From the NCBI GenBank assembly GCA_013314775.1, contig JABUFB010000007.1, positions 62,001 to 126,000 of the forward strand: a stretch of 64,000 bases of DNA, written 5' to 3'. Source of the DNA: Armatimonadota bacterium (GTDB taxonomy: Bacteria > Armatimonadota > Zipacnadia > Zipacnadales > JABUFB01). A program made the position numbers and the translations under genes. Below are positions 17,641-26,800 of this stretch, piece after piece (within the stretch, counting starts at the first letter, position 1; every line of letters begins with the position of its first letter). The notes below the pieces were generated by a model. The model worked only from the letters and a program-made list of their open reading frames with translations, ran no database searches and had not been told where the DNA came from.

Positions 17641-18495
17641 GTGAGGCGTTTGACGCGCGATGATGGCGACCGGATACGCGACTGGGCGCAAGACCTGAGG
17701 CAGGCGAACTTTCGGCTGCGCAGGCTGGGGGAGCGCAAACAGGCATCAGACGAGTCCCGGCAGGTGCAGGCAGACGGCCCCGCGCGCCTGGAAGAACTCG
17801 TGCCGGGGGTCGAGATACCCTCGCCCGGCGGCAGCGCGGCCTGGGTAATCTCAAAGCACATCGCTGAGCGGGAGCCGGGCTGGGCGCAGCTCGGCCACAG
17901 GCTCTTTCAGAGGGTGATGAATGCGCCGCATGACCCGCTGCTGAGTGCCCTGGCGCCGCGTGATCTGAGTGCCGAGGAAGTGCTCTTTGTTGACCTCGAA
18001 ACAACCGGCCTGCAGAACAGCCCCCTGTTCCTCATTGGGGTCATGTCCTGGGCCGGGCACGGGCTGCAGGTCCGTCAGTATTTCGCCCGGGATTATACCG
18101 AGGAGCCTGCGGCGATTCAGCTCTTCCTGAGCGAGCTGGAGCGCTGCCGCCTGATGGTCTCTTTCAATGGCAGGAGCTTCGACTGGCCCTATCTGCGGAT
18201 GCGCGCGGCGGCAACGCTGGTTGGAAATCCCCAGGAACCCGCCCATCTCGACTTGCTTCTGGAGGCGCGGCGAGTTTGGAGGCCTTCGGTCCCGGACTGC
18301 CGCCTACAGACCCTCGAAGAGCACATCTGCGGGCGTCCTCCGCGGGTCGGAGATATCCCGGGCGCTGACATCCCCCGGGCGTACCACGACTTCGTGGACA
18401 CCGGGGACGCCCGCCAGATGGCGGCTGTCCTGGAGCATAACTTCCTGGACCTGGTGACCCTGGCCGAGCTGCTGGTTCGATTGCCCAGGAGCTAA
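17641..18495 (+). CDS. YprB-type RNase H-like 3'-5' exonuclease domain protein
   Basis: A 284-residue protein with a DEDD-type exonuclease fold of the YprB/RNase H-like family. The three acidic motifs are visible: LFVDLETTGL near residue 116 (Asp and Glu), VSFNGRSFDWPYL near 174 (Asp), and HNFLDLVTL near 267 (Asp). The first 60 residues are charged and may form a short helical arm (RLRRLGERKQ). The start is uncertain: a GTG at 17641 lies right behind a GAGG run, and a TTG at 17650 would have better spacing. It is the first gene behind the promoter at 17576-17604. Its substrate is unknown; the family is usually tied to nucleic-acid turnover or repair. Confidence 0.8.
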   Translation: MRRLTRDDGDRIRDWAQDLRQANFRLRRLGERKQASDESRQVQADGPARLEELVPGVEIPSPGGSAAWVISKHIAEREPGWAQLGHRLFQRVMNAPHDPLLSALAPRDLSAEEVLFVDLETTGLQNSPLFLIGVMSWAGHGLQVRQYFARDYTEEPAAIQLFLSELERCRLMVSFNGRSFDWPYLRMRAAATLVGNPQEPAHLDLLLEARRVWRPSVPDCRLQTLEEHICGRPPRVGDIPGADIPRAYHDFVDTGDARQMAAVLEHNFLDLVTLAELLVRLPRS

Positions 18496-18532
18496 GCCTG
18501 CCCTGTGCACCATGATGACACGGTGATGCGCA

Positions 18533-19657
18533 ATGCCCGTGAAGGCCGCAGTGATCCCCTGGCCAAACCAGCCCGTCGAGGTGTGCGAATACCCGGAGCC
18601 TGAACTCGAACCTGGCGGCGCGCTCATGCGCACGCTGTATTCCGAGGTCTGCGGCACCGATGTCCATCTGCTCCACGGTCGACTGTCAGCCGCGCCATAC
18701 CCTTTGATTCCCGGGCACATCAACGTGGGCAGGCTGGAAGCCTTGAACAGCCCGGTCATGGATGCTTTCGGAGACCCTCTCCGCGAGGGCGACCTGGTGA
18801 CCTTCCTGGATGTGCACGAGACCTGCAACAACTGCTGGTTCTGCCTGGTCGCGAAAGCCACCACACGGTGCCCGCATCGCAAGGTCTACGGCATCACTTA
18901 CGGCGCAGATGACGGCCTTCTTGGCGGCTGGAGCGAACTGGTTTACCTGAAGCCGGGTGTGAAGATTATGCGACTGCCTGATGGTTTGTCGCCGGAACTT
19001 ACGATCGCAGGCGGCTGCGCCTTGCCCACGGCATTCCACGCCGTGGAGCGCGGCGGCGTTGGCCTGGGGCACCATGTAGTGGTTCAGGGATCAGGCCCGG
19101 TGGGCCTCATGGCCTGCGCGCTGTCGCGGTTGTCAGGTGCGCAGAGCGTGACTGTCTTGGGGGCGCCGGACTCCAGGCTTCAGACCGCATTGGCGCTGGG
19201 CGCGGATGAAGTCATCAGCGTGGAGAGCACCGATGAGGCTGCACGCCTTGCCAGGGTGCGTGCGCTTACCGGCGGGCGAGGCGCGGACATCACGATTGAG
19301 GCTACGGGTAACCCCAACGCAATCCCCGAGGGCATGCGGCTTACCCGGGATGCGGGCACCTACGTGGTGGTGGGCCAGTACACCGATGCCGGTCCGGTGG
19401 AGTTCAACCCCCATCTGGACCTAAACCGAAGGCATCTGGAGGTCCGCGCCACATGGGGCATCGATTTCTCCCACATGTACCGCTCGCTGCACGCACTGGC
19501 GCGGTTCCGGAACAGCTTTCCGTGGGTCGACGTGATCAGCCGATACTACGGACTGCACGAGGCGAATGAAGCGCTGGAGCAGGTGGCGGCGGGGTCGGTG
19601 GTGAAGGCTGTTATCTGCCCCAACGGGCGACCGGGAAACGACCAGATGCCGGCGTGA
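18533..19657 (+). CDS. Zinc-type medium-chain alcohol/polyol dehydrogenase (MDR family)
   Basis: A 374-residue medium-chain dehydrogenase. The N-terminal half shows the catalytic-zinc Cys in CGTDVHLLHG and four structural-zinc Cys in the CNNCWFC...C stretch near residue 100. The canonical GHE motif reads GHI, so the second-shell Glu is missing; whether catalytic zinc is held normally is open. The NAD(P) Rossmann motif is GSGPVGLMA near residue 187. Such enzymes oxidise sugar or polyol hydroxyls. It lies 37 bases after the nuclease gene and 33 before a Gfo/Idh gene, starting a four-gene catabolic cluster. Specific substrate not identifiable. Confidence 0.88.
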   Translation: MPVKAAVIPWPNQPVEVCEYPEPELEPGGALMRTLYSEVCGTDVHLLHGRLSAAPYPLIPGHINVGRLEALNSPVMDAFGDPLREGDLVTFLDVHETCNNCWFCLVAKATTRCPHRKVYGITYGADDGLLGGWSELVYLKPGVKIMRLPDGLSPELTIAGGCALPTAFHAVERGGVGLGHHVVVQGSGPVGLMACALSRLSGAQSVTVLGAPDSRLQTALALGADEVISVESTDEAARLARVRALTGGRGADITIEATGNPNAIPEGMRLTRDAGTYVVVGQYTDAGPVEFNPHLDLNRRHLEVRATWGIDFSHMYRSLHALARFRNSFPWVDVISRYYGLHEANEALEQVAAGSVVKAVICPNGRPGNDQMPA

Positions 19658-19690
19658 CTGCGCCGGCGCGAAACCAGGGAGAAAGCTGAC

Positions 19691-20740
19691 ATGAGCGCAG
19701 TGAGAGTTGGCGTCGTGGGTTGCGGGGTCATCGGGCCCACCCATATGCAGGCTGCCGTGAACTCGCCGCATATTGAACTTGTGGCGGTTGCAGACCTCAT
19801 CGACGACCGCGCGAAGGCCGCTGCGGAGAAGTTCAATGTGCCCAGGGTTTACCGCGAGGGCGCTGAACTGATACAGGACCCGGACATCGACCTGGTAGTC
19901 CTCGCGTTCCCGGCTGCCGGACGCACCGAGCTCGGCCTGGAGACCCTCAAGGCGGGCAAGCACCTACTCACGGAAAAGCCCGTGGCGATGAATGCGGATG
20001 AGGTGCGCCAGCTCATGGCGGCCCAGGGCAATCTTCTCGCCGGGGCGTGCTGCTGCCGCTATCGGTTCACCGAAAGCGCGCGGGCGGCCACCGATTTCAT
20101 CGCATCCGGCGCATTGGGACAGTTGCGGAATGTGTATTGCCGGGAACTGCGTCCCGCAGGCGCGAAACCCTCGGGGGAACCCGTGGAATGGCGCCTGAAA
20201 AAGCACCGCAACGGCGGCGGGATCCTCATGAACTGGGGCTGCTACGATCTCGACTACCTGCTGGGCCTGTGCGGCTGGCAACTGGTCCCCGAGACGGTCT
20301 TTGCCCAGACCTGGACCTGTTCGCCCACTGTGGAACACCACATCTCGCCTGGGTCCGACGCCGAGACCTACTACACCGCCCTCGTGCGATGCAAAGGCGG
20401 GACGATGCTGAGCATCGAACGCGGCGAGTATATGGCGATCAGTGGCGAGGCAGCGTGGCAGATCATCGGCACGAAGGGGTCCCTGCGGCTGCACATGCTG
20501 ACCTCGGCAGAGAAGAAGATCATCTTCGACGAACTCGATCCGGACGAGGGCCTGAAGTCCCGGGTGATCTGGGAGGGCGCGGAATCCAGTTTCGCTTGCA
20601 CTCCGGTGGAGGACATGGCAAAGGCGATCCTGGACGGCACGAAACCCGCGACCAGCCTGGACAGGGCGCTGGTGATCCAGCAGATCAGCGACGGCGTGTA
20701 TGCATCCGCGACCAGCGGACGGTGCGTAAGCATCGCGTGA
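19691..20740 (+). CDS. Gfo/Idh/MocA-family oxidoreductase
   Basis: A 349-residue dehydrogenase with the N-terminal nucleotide fold GVVGCGVIGPTHM and the catalytic-Lys loop TEKPVAM near residue 97. The C-terminal substrate domain includes NWGCYDLDYLLGL, equivalent to the segment that carries the catalytic Asp in this family (His is replaced by Tyr/Leu context here). AGGGAGA lies about 8 bases before the ATG. It is the second gene of the dehydrogenase/FAH cluster and presumably acts on the same sugar or sugar acid as its neighbours. Confidence 0.88.
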   Translation: MSAVRVGVVGCGVIGPTHMQAAVNSPHIELVAVADLIDDRAKAAAEKFNVPRVYREGAELIQDPDIDLVVLAFPAAGRTELGLETLKAGKHLLTEKPVAMNADEVRQLMAAQGNLLAGACCCRYRFTESARAATDFIASGALGQLRNVYCRELRPAGAKPSGEPVEWRLKKHRNGGGILMNWGCYDLDYLLGLCGWQLVPETVFAQTWTCSPTVEHHISPGSDAETYYTALVRCKGGTMLSIERGEYMAISGEAAWQIIGTKGSLRLHMLTSAEKKIIFDELDPDEGLKSRVIWEGAESSFACTPVEDMAKAILDGTKPATSLDRALVIQQISDGVYASATSGRCVSIA

Positions 20741-20759
20741 GATACTGGAGCGATGCCCC

Positions 20760-21659
20760 ATGAGTGACATCGGGTTCATCGGTGCGGGGGCCATGGGGCG
20801 ACCCATGGCCCTCAATCTACTGCAGGCCGGGCACCGGGTGACGGTCTACGACCTGAACCCGGAAGCCATCGCCGCCTGTGTAGAGCACGGCGCCTCGCCT
20901 GCAGCGTCGGCCGCGGATGCCGTCCGGGGTAAGGAGTTCATCCTGACCAGCCTGCGCTCGTCGGACGCATTTGTGAGCGTGGCGGATGTGTCGCTGGTTC
21001 CTGCGGCACGCGCGGAGCAGGTTTTCATTGACCTGGGCACTACCCGGATACGTGAGACTCGCCGGGTCGGTCAGGCACTGCTGGCAAGGGGTGCCCATCT
21101 GCTGGATGCTCCGGTGAGTGGCGGCCCGGAGGGTGCGCGAACGGGTATGCTGCGAATCTTCGTCGGAGGGGATGCCGGAGTTTACCGTCGCGCGCTGCCG
21201 GTGCTGGAAGTACTTGGCGATCCCGACCGCATTCGCCTCTGCGGCCCTATTGGGTCCGGGCAGATCGTCAAAGGGACCAATCAGCTGGCCATGGCGCTGG
21301 GAGCGGCGGCGTGGCTGGAAGCCGCTTCCTTCGCCACCCGCGCAGGAGTCTCCCCGCAAGCGATCCTCGACACCGTCGGCGGGGATTGCGGCTGGCGTGG
21401 AGAGTTCGCCGATGTTGTACGGCGGATCAGCGCAGGCGATGGCGACCACGTGGACACGAAGCTGCCGGAATTGCCCTATTTCCTCGAGTTCGCCGAAGAT
21501 GCCGGCCTGCCAATGCCGCTCACCCGCGCTCTGTGGGACCTCTGCGCGGAGGGCGACTGGTCACTGCATGACAACATGCATCGCGCGACCGCCAGTTACT
21601 GGCGCGAATTGCATCGGGCGACGCACAGTCGCCGCCTTGACGGTATCGGTGGGCGCTGA
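20760..21659 (+). CDS. 3-hydroxyisobutyrate dehydrogenase-like beta-hydroxyacid dehydrogenase
   Basis: A 299-residue beta-hydroxyacid dehydrogenase. The NAD(P) motif GFIGAGAMGRPMALNLL begins at residue 5, the substrate loop DAPVSGG is near residue 118, and the catalytic Lys is in GQIVKGTNQL near residue 170. Family members oxidise or reduce tartronate semialdehyde, 3-hydroxyisobutyrate or related acids. It starts 19 bases after the Gfo/Idh gene in the same direction. Together with the FAH-family gene downstream it suggests breakdown of a sugar acid, but the exact acid is not shown by sequence. Confidence 0.87.
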   Translation: MSDIGFIGAGAMGRPMALNLLQAGHRVTVYDLNPEAIAACVEHGASPAASAADAVRGKEFILTSLRSSDAFVSVADVSLVPAARAEQVFIDLGTTRIRETRRVGQALLARGAHLLDAPVSGGPEGARTGMLRIFVGGDAGVYRRALPVLEVLGDPDRIRLCGPIGSGQIVKGTNQLAMALGAAAWLEAASFATRAGVSPQAILDTVGGDCGWRGEFADVVRRISAGDGDHVDTKLPELPYFLEFAEDAGLPMPLTRALWDLCAEGDWSLHDNMHRATASYWRELHRATHSRRLDGIGGR

Positions 21660-21738
21660 TCCGCCCGGCACCTACCTCCCAGCAGCATGATGTGGTAAAC
21701 TGGGCTCCACACCATACTCTCACCAGGACGGGATCCCC

Positions 21739-22731
21739 ATGCCGGTCAAGCTTGTGAACTTCGTTGCCAAAGACGCACCCGCGACTGAGCCCTTCTCTGC
21801 CGGATTCCTCTGCGGAGATCGCGTCGCAGACATTCTCCGGGTGGTTGCGGCCTGTTCCGAGATAGAAGCTGCGTGCGCTTCGGCGAGCTGCAGGCCCAGC
21901 GCGCTGGCGATTTGTACCAGCGAACACTGTCTGGCTGCCGCCGAGAAGTGCTCGCAGTGGCTGGCGGCCCAAGATGAGGCGACCATTGCCTACCTGTCCC
22001 ACCGGCGCAGCGATGTGCGTCTGCTGCCGCCTGTCCCCGCTCCGGGGAAGGTGTTCTGCCTGGCGCAGAATTTCCCGTCCCATATCGGCGAAACCCGGCA
22101 GATCATGCACGCCGAGCCTCAAAGCCCCATGGGCGGCACTACTCCGAAAGTCTTCCTGAAGCCCACGACCAACACGATCTGCGGCGACGGTGACCCGATC
22201 CCGATCAGTCGCAATGCCCAGTTCATTGACTATGAGGGCGAGATGTGCGTGGTCATCGGCAAGGAATGCAAGTACGTGGAGCCGCAGGAGGCCGGGCAGT
22301 ACATCGCTGGGGTCACCTGTATGAATGACGTCTCCGAGCGCGACCTTTTGATCTGGGAGCGCACAGAAGAGGGCCCCTGGGACAAGTTCTTCGACTGGCT
22401 GAACGGCAAATGGATGGACAATTTCGCACCGATGGGCCCGTGTCTCGTTCCGGCCGGAAGCCTGGATCTCGACAATCTCGAGTTGACCTGCAGCGTGAAC
22501 GGCGAAGTCCGGCAGCGCGGCAACACCGGCGAGATGATCCACAGCGCCGCCCAGACGGTGTCATACATCAGCCAGATGCTCACGCTGATGCCGGGAGACG
22601 TCATCGCCCTGGGGACGCCCGGCGGCGTGGGCAAGGCGCTGGGCAAGAAGCTTGTGCCCGGCGATGTGGTGACCGTTGAGATCGAGGGCGTTGGTGTGCT
22701 GACCAATCCTGTGGTGGCGGAGTCCGCTTAA
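21739..22731 (+). CDS. Fumarylacetoacetate hydrolase (FAH)-family protein
   Basis: A 330-residue protein with a short N-terminal domain (1-95) and a FAH-type catalytic domain. The metal-binding acidic residues are in FIDYEGEMCVVIGK near residue 165, and the conserved DVSERD and GTPGGVG (near 295) loops are present. FAH-family enzymes cleave or hydrate C-C or C-O bonds in diketo acids, including 2,4-diketo-3-deoxy sugar acids and 2-keto-3-deoxy-arabinonate. AGGA lies 11 bases before the ATG. Placement after three dehydrogenase genes is what one expects for a non-phosphorylated sugar-acid pathway; the assignment to a specific acid is inference. Confidence 0.88.
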   Translation: MPVKLVNFVAKDAPATEPFSAGFLCGDRVADILRVVAACSEIEAACASASCRPSALAICTSEHCLAAAEKCSQWLAAQDEATIAYLSHRRSDVRLLPPVPAPGKVFCLAQNFPSHIGETRQIMHAEPQSPMGGTTPKVFLKPTTNTICGDGDPIPISRNAQFIDYEGEMCVVIGKECKYVEPQEAGQYIAGVTCMNDVSERDLLIWERTEEGPWDKFFDWLNGKWMDNFAPMGPCLVPAGSLDLDNLELTCSVNGEVRQRGNTGEMIHSAAQTVSYISQMLTLMPGDVIALGTPGGVGKALGKKLVPGDVVTVEIEGVGVLTNPVVAESA

Positions 22732-22786
22732 TCTGACCGCCCCTGTTCACCCGTTGCGCTCCGCGCCCACCGTGTCAGGACAGAAG

Positions 22787-23713
22787 ATGATGAATGAGGG
22801 TACCTCGTGCGGGTGCCGGGAGGATCCTCTCGGACGCCTGCCTGAATGGCTTCGCGTGAAGACAGGGAAGGCCCGGCTCAGCCAGGCGACGCGCTCGCTT
22901 GTGGAGGCTCACGGGCTGCACACCGTCTGTCAGAGTGCGCGGTGCCCGAATATCGGCGAATGCTACTGCTCGGGCACTGCAACCTTCCTGATTCTCGGCA
23001 ATGTATGCACCCGAAACTGCCGATTCTGCGCGGTGGCCCACGGTGTGCCCGATCCAGTGGACCCGGACGAACCAGCCCGGCTTGCACAGGCGGCGGCGGA
23101 ATTGGGGCTGCATTATGTGGTGGTCACCTCGGTTACCCGAGACGACCTCCCGGACGGCGGCGCCTCACAGTTCGCCGCTACCGTCAGGGAACTGAAGCGG
23201 CAGATACCGGGCGTGCTGGTGGAAGTGCTCCCCTCGGACATGGGCGGCGACGAGGCCGCGCTGCGGACCGTGCTCGACTCGGGACCCGATGTGTTCAACC
23301 ACAACCTTGAGACCGTGCGACGCCTGCAACCCGTCGTGCGTCCTCAGGCAGGTTACGAGCGGTCACTGGGTGTTCTGAGGCGGGCAGGCGAACTTGGAGC
23401 GCTCACCAAGTCGGGATTGATCGTGGGCCTCGGTGAGACCCGGGATGAGTTGCGCGAGGCCCTGGGCGATCTGGCCTCGTGCGGCGTGCGCATTCTCACC
23501 ATCGGGCAGTATCTGCAGCCCACGCGCGCGCATATGCCGGTTGCCAGGTATGTGGAGCCCGCGGAGTTTGACGAGTTCGCCGACTGGGGCAGGCAGGCCG
23601 GCATCGACCATGTCGTCTCCGGGCCTTTCGTGCGTAGCAGCTACCAGGCTGCCGAAGCGGCTGCGTGTGTCGAACTCCGTAGAGATCATGGGGGAGAGGA
23701 GGAGCGCCGCTGA
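22787..23713 (+). CDS. lipA: Lipoyl synthase
   Basis: A 308-residue radical-SAM enzyme that inserts two sulfurs into octanoyl groups on lipoyl-dependent enzymes. Both iron-sulfur cluster motifs are intact: C-x4-C-x5-C in VCQSARCPNIGEC near residue 48 (auxiliary cluster), and C-x3-C-x2-C in CTRNCRFC near 75 (radical-SAM cluster). The C-terminal RSSY motif, whose Ser ligates the auxiliary cluster, is at VRSSYQA near 284. The ATG at 22787 is preferred over the TTG at 22754 (AGGA upstream). Its stop overlaps the proposed CTG start of the giant TamB-like gene, so the two may be translationally coupled. Confidence 0.95.
   Translation: MMNEGTSCGCREDPLGRLPEWLRVKTGKARLSQATRSLVEAHGLHTVCQSARCPNIGECYCSGTATFLILGNVCTRNCRFCAVAHGVPDPVDPDEPARLAQAAAELGLHYVVVTSVTRDDLPDGGASQFAATVRELKRQIPGVLVEVLPSDMGGDEAALRTVLDSGPDVFNHNLETVRRLQPVVRPQAGYERSLGVLRRAGELGALTKSGLIVGLGETRDELREALGDLASCGVRILTIGQYLQPTRAHMPVARYVEPAEFDEFADWGRQAGIDHVVSGPFVRSSYQAAEAAACVELRRDHGGEEERR
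23697..23712 (+). promoter_or_regulatory. Ribosome binding site and likely CTG start of the TamB-like gene
   Basis: AGGAGG at 23697-23702 is followed after 7 bases by CTG at 23710, which overlaps the lipA stop as CTGA and is in frame with the long ORF. The 31 added codons encode a basic stretch (PDRPRSRWRVG...GRVRG) directly before the hydrophobic anchor, whereas the GTG at 23803 has no ribosome binding site. Confidence 0.6.
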
Positions 23714-23802
23714 CCCCCGGTCCGGACAGGCCCCGCAGCCGGTGGCGAGTCGGGCTGTCCGCAGCGCTCGGACGCGTCCGTGGCGCAGCGCTGGTCACGT
23801 GC

Positions 23803-26800
23803 GTGTCTCTGACCGTCCTGCTGCTGTACCCGCTGACTTTCCTCGCAGTCTTCCTGTCATCCCCAGAAAGCCGGACGCTCCTGCAGGCCGTGATGGCGTC
23901 CGAGACCGCACATCAGGTCAACCGCGAGGTGGCAGTGGGGCCCCTCGAAACGGACCTGCTGAGCCACGTGACGGTGCATGGTGCGGCACTGGCCGCTCGC
24001 GGATCGCTGGCGACCGGTAGCTTCGCCTCCGCAAAGCTTATCCGCCTGATCCTAGCCCCCCAGGAGCTTCTCTTGCGCCCAGGCCGGCCGCTGGCAGCCG
24101 TGCGGGTCCTCGAGACCGATGGCCTGCGCATCGATCTCACCCGAGACGCGCAGGGCAAGCTGGCCCTTCCAGGACATGGCAACCGGGCGCGAGAGTTCGC
24201 GGACACGGGACTGTCCGGCACAAGCCTGCTCTTGCGGCGCACCCATGTGAGTTACACCGACCGGACCCTGACGGGCGAGTTCGGCACACCGCTCCAGGTC
24301 AGCTACGACGGCGGGATCATGGTGGGTGACGTCGAGCGCTTCCTCTCCGCACTCCAGGGGCGGGCCAGGACGCCGGGTGTGCTTTCGATTCGGGGAAAGC
24401 TCGGGGCGCGCGTGGACTCCCAGGTCGTGCATGCGGGCCTGTCCGCCGGCTGGGACAACATTACGCTCAGCAATCTCCTGGTGGTGACTGTGCCGGATGG
24501 TGACCGAGAGCCCCAGGGGAATCTGGACGAGGTCCGGCTCGACCGCGTGGACATCGGGTTGGCTCCCGGGCGCATCTTGCGTGACGGGAAGCCTCCGCTC
24601 CAGGCCCTGACCGGGGTAGACGTCCGTGGGAAACGCGTGCAGCTGTCGCGGTTACCGGACGGACAGCTCAGTCTGCTGAGAAACGTCAGGGAGTGGTTGC
24701 CGCGGGAAAAACAGCCGCCACAGCCGCTGGCCGCCACATTCCCGGTGACATTCCAGATCGAACGCGCCACATACACCGATCTCGCGCTGGCCGGGGCGTC
24801 AAAGCCTCTCGTGGTCGAAGCGCTTGACCTGGCCGGCCGCGTGTCCACGGTGCGCCTCACCCGCGCCCTGACAGGGAAAGCGACTCCTTCAGCCGGCGAG
24901 ATCAAAGGCGAGTTTGCCGCCACTTTCGGCGATCTTTTCGCAGTCTTCGCACTGCAGAGTGACCTGGTTCACACGGCGACAATCACCGGGCTGGATGCGG
25001 TGGAGCGTGGCCGCAGTCTAGCCCGCGCTGATCGCGTACTGCTGGGCTTCGACTTGCCTGCGATGGCCGCCGGCCGGAAGGCGCCGGGACTGGACCTCAT
25101 CGAAGCCGATAGGCTCTTTGCGGACGTCACGCTGGACCGAAACTACCTGCCCACTTTCCTGCCCTCCATCAACATCCCGCCGGCGCCCGAAGGCTCCGAC
25201 GCACCCGAGCCGGCACTCCCGAGAATCCGCCTGACCAGCGCCGAACTCCACGTGGTCCTGGAAGCGGTTCGGTCCCGCGGACAGGCACTCAGAATCCAGG
25301 CACACGGAGCGGACGCGGACCTGTCCATTGCCGCACTGGCGGCGACAGACTGGGGCCGGGCGGGTTCGGCGTCTGGACGCTTCGCTGCGGACTTCGGCGA
25401 TCTGCGCGCTGACACTTCTCTGGACGTGCGGCCTCCTGCTCCGGCCGCACTGGCGGGTCTGAGCGTGCGGCAGCGCGGGCAGGAGATTCTGGGCGCGCGG
25501 AGGGGGGAGGTGCGCCTGGACTGGGCCGCGCTGAACCGCGATCCCGAAGGCGCAGTGAAACTGATCCGCGCGGACGGCCTACTGGCGAGGATCCTTCGGG
25601 ATCGCGATGGGGAACTGGCGCTGGCCAAGGCGCTGGGGATTTCGATGCCCAAGGGCCGGCGGTCGGGTTTTGCCGCGCGCGTCCAGATCACCGGCGGCGA
25701 TGTGACCTACACCGATCTCAGCCGGCCGTCGGGCATCAACAGTGGGCGCATTCGGCATCTGCGGGCGGACGTTGACATGGGCAAGATCGCGCTGGTCTCC
25801 GACGGCAGGCGGGCCCGGGGCATCGGCACAATCAGCGGGGTGCTCTCGGCACGCGGGCCCGGGGTCTCTGCGAGCGCGTCCGTGCGCGCCAATCTGGACC
25901 AATATACGGTGGTTCGAGACTTTCGGGTGACGGAGGCCGGTGGCCGCGTTCCGCTGGACCTGGATTACGCCCGGGTGGACTTCGCGCCGCACCTGTTCCT
26001 GTCCGGGCGGACATTGGACGGCATTCAGCGTGCCGAATTGGTGGGCGGCCGCTTCGATCTACTGCGTGAGGCGACCGGAAGTCTGCGGGAGGCGCGGCTT
26101 ATCTCAGGCAAGCCCCTCGGTGGCGCCGGCACCAGCTTGACCGCTTCGGAACTGCGGTCGTTCCGCCCGACCATCGTCTTGCGAGGTATCTCCGGACGGG
26201 TCACCGATCGGTCCTTTGACGATGGTCCGGTGGTCGCGCGCGTTGAGGGCCTTGGCGGGACAGTGAACCTGCAGCGGGATGACGGCAGCCGCATTACGGG
26301 CAGGTTTGGGCTTTCTCTGGGGCCGCTGTTGGCGAGGGCCGAGTTGAGCACGAATCTGTGGTCGCGAGCGACGGCCACGCGGCTCGAGGCAGCGGAGAAG
26401 GTGGAAGGTGAGCAACCGCGTATTGCCTTCGCGGACCGGGTGCGCCTGGAATACAGCCTGGAACGAGTGCTTGAGGGCGATGCCACCGGAGCCTTGCAGA
26501 AGGTGGCAGTCACGGGCGGGGACCTGAACCTACTCAGGGAACAGGATGGCCGGTTCCGCCTGGCGCGACTGCTCGGGCTTCAGACCACGCCCAGAGAGGA
26601 TAAGCCGTTCCCGGCAGACCTCTCATTGCCCACCGTGTCCTTCACGGGCACTCGGGTGATGTACACCGACCTGTCCGCACCCGCCGGAACTGTTGAGCTG
26701 GAAGGCCTGGATCTTGATGGCCAGGTCAATGCCGGGCGTCTGCTTGCGGCCGTGCGGGGCAAGACAGCCACTGGACTCGGGTCGGTGGAGGGAACGCTAA

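Noticed and set aside
17495-18004. A 170-codon N-terminal extension of the secreted GH-A-like gene
   Set aside because: The added sequence is Arg/Pro/Ala-rich, overlaps the divergent promoter, and would bury the signal peptide; the ATG at 17494 has a good ribosome binding site.
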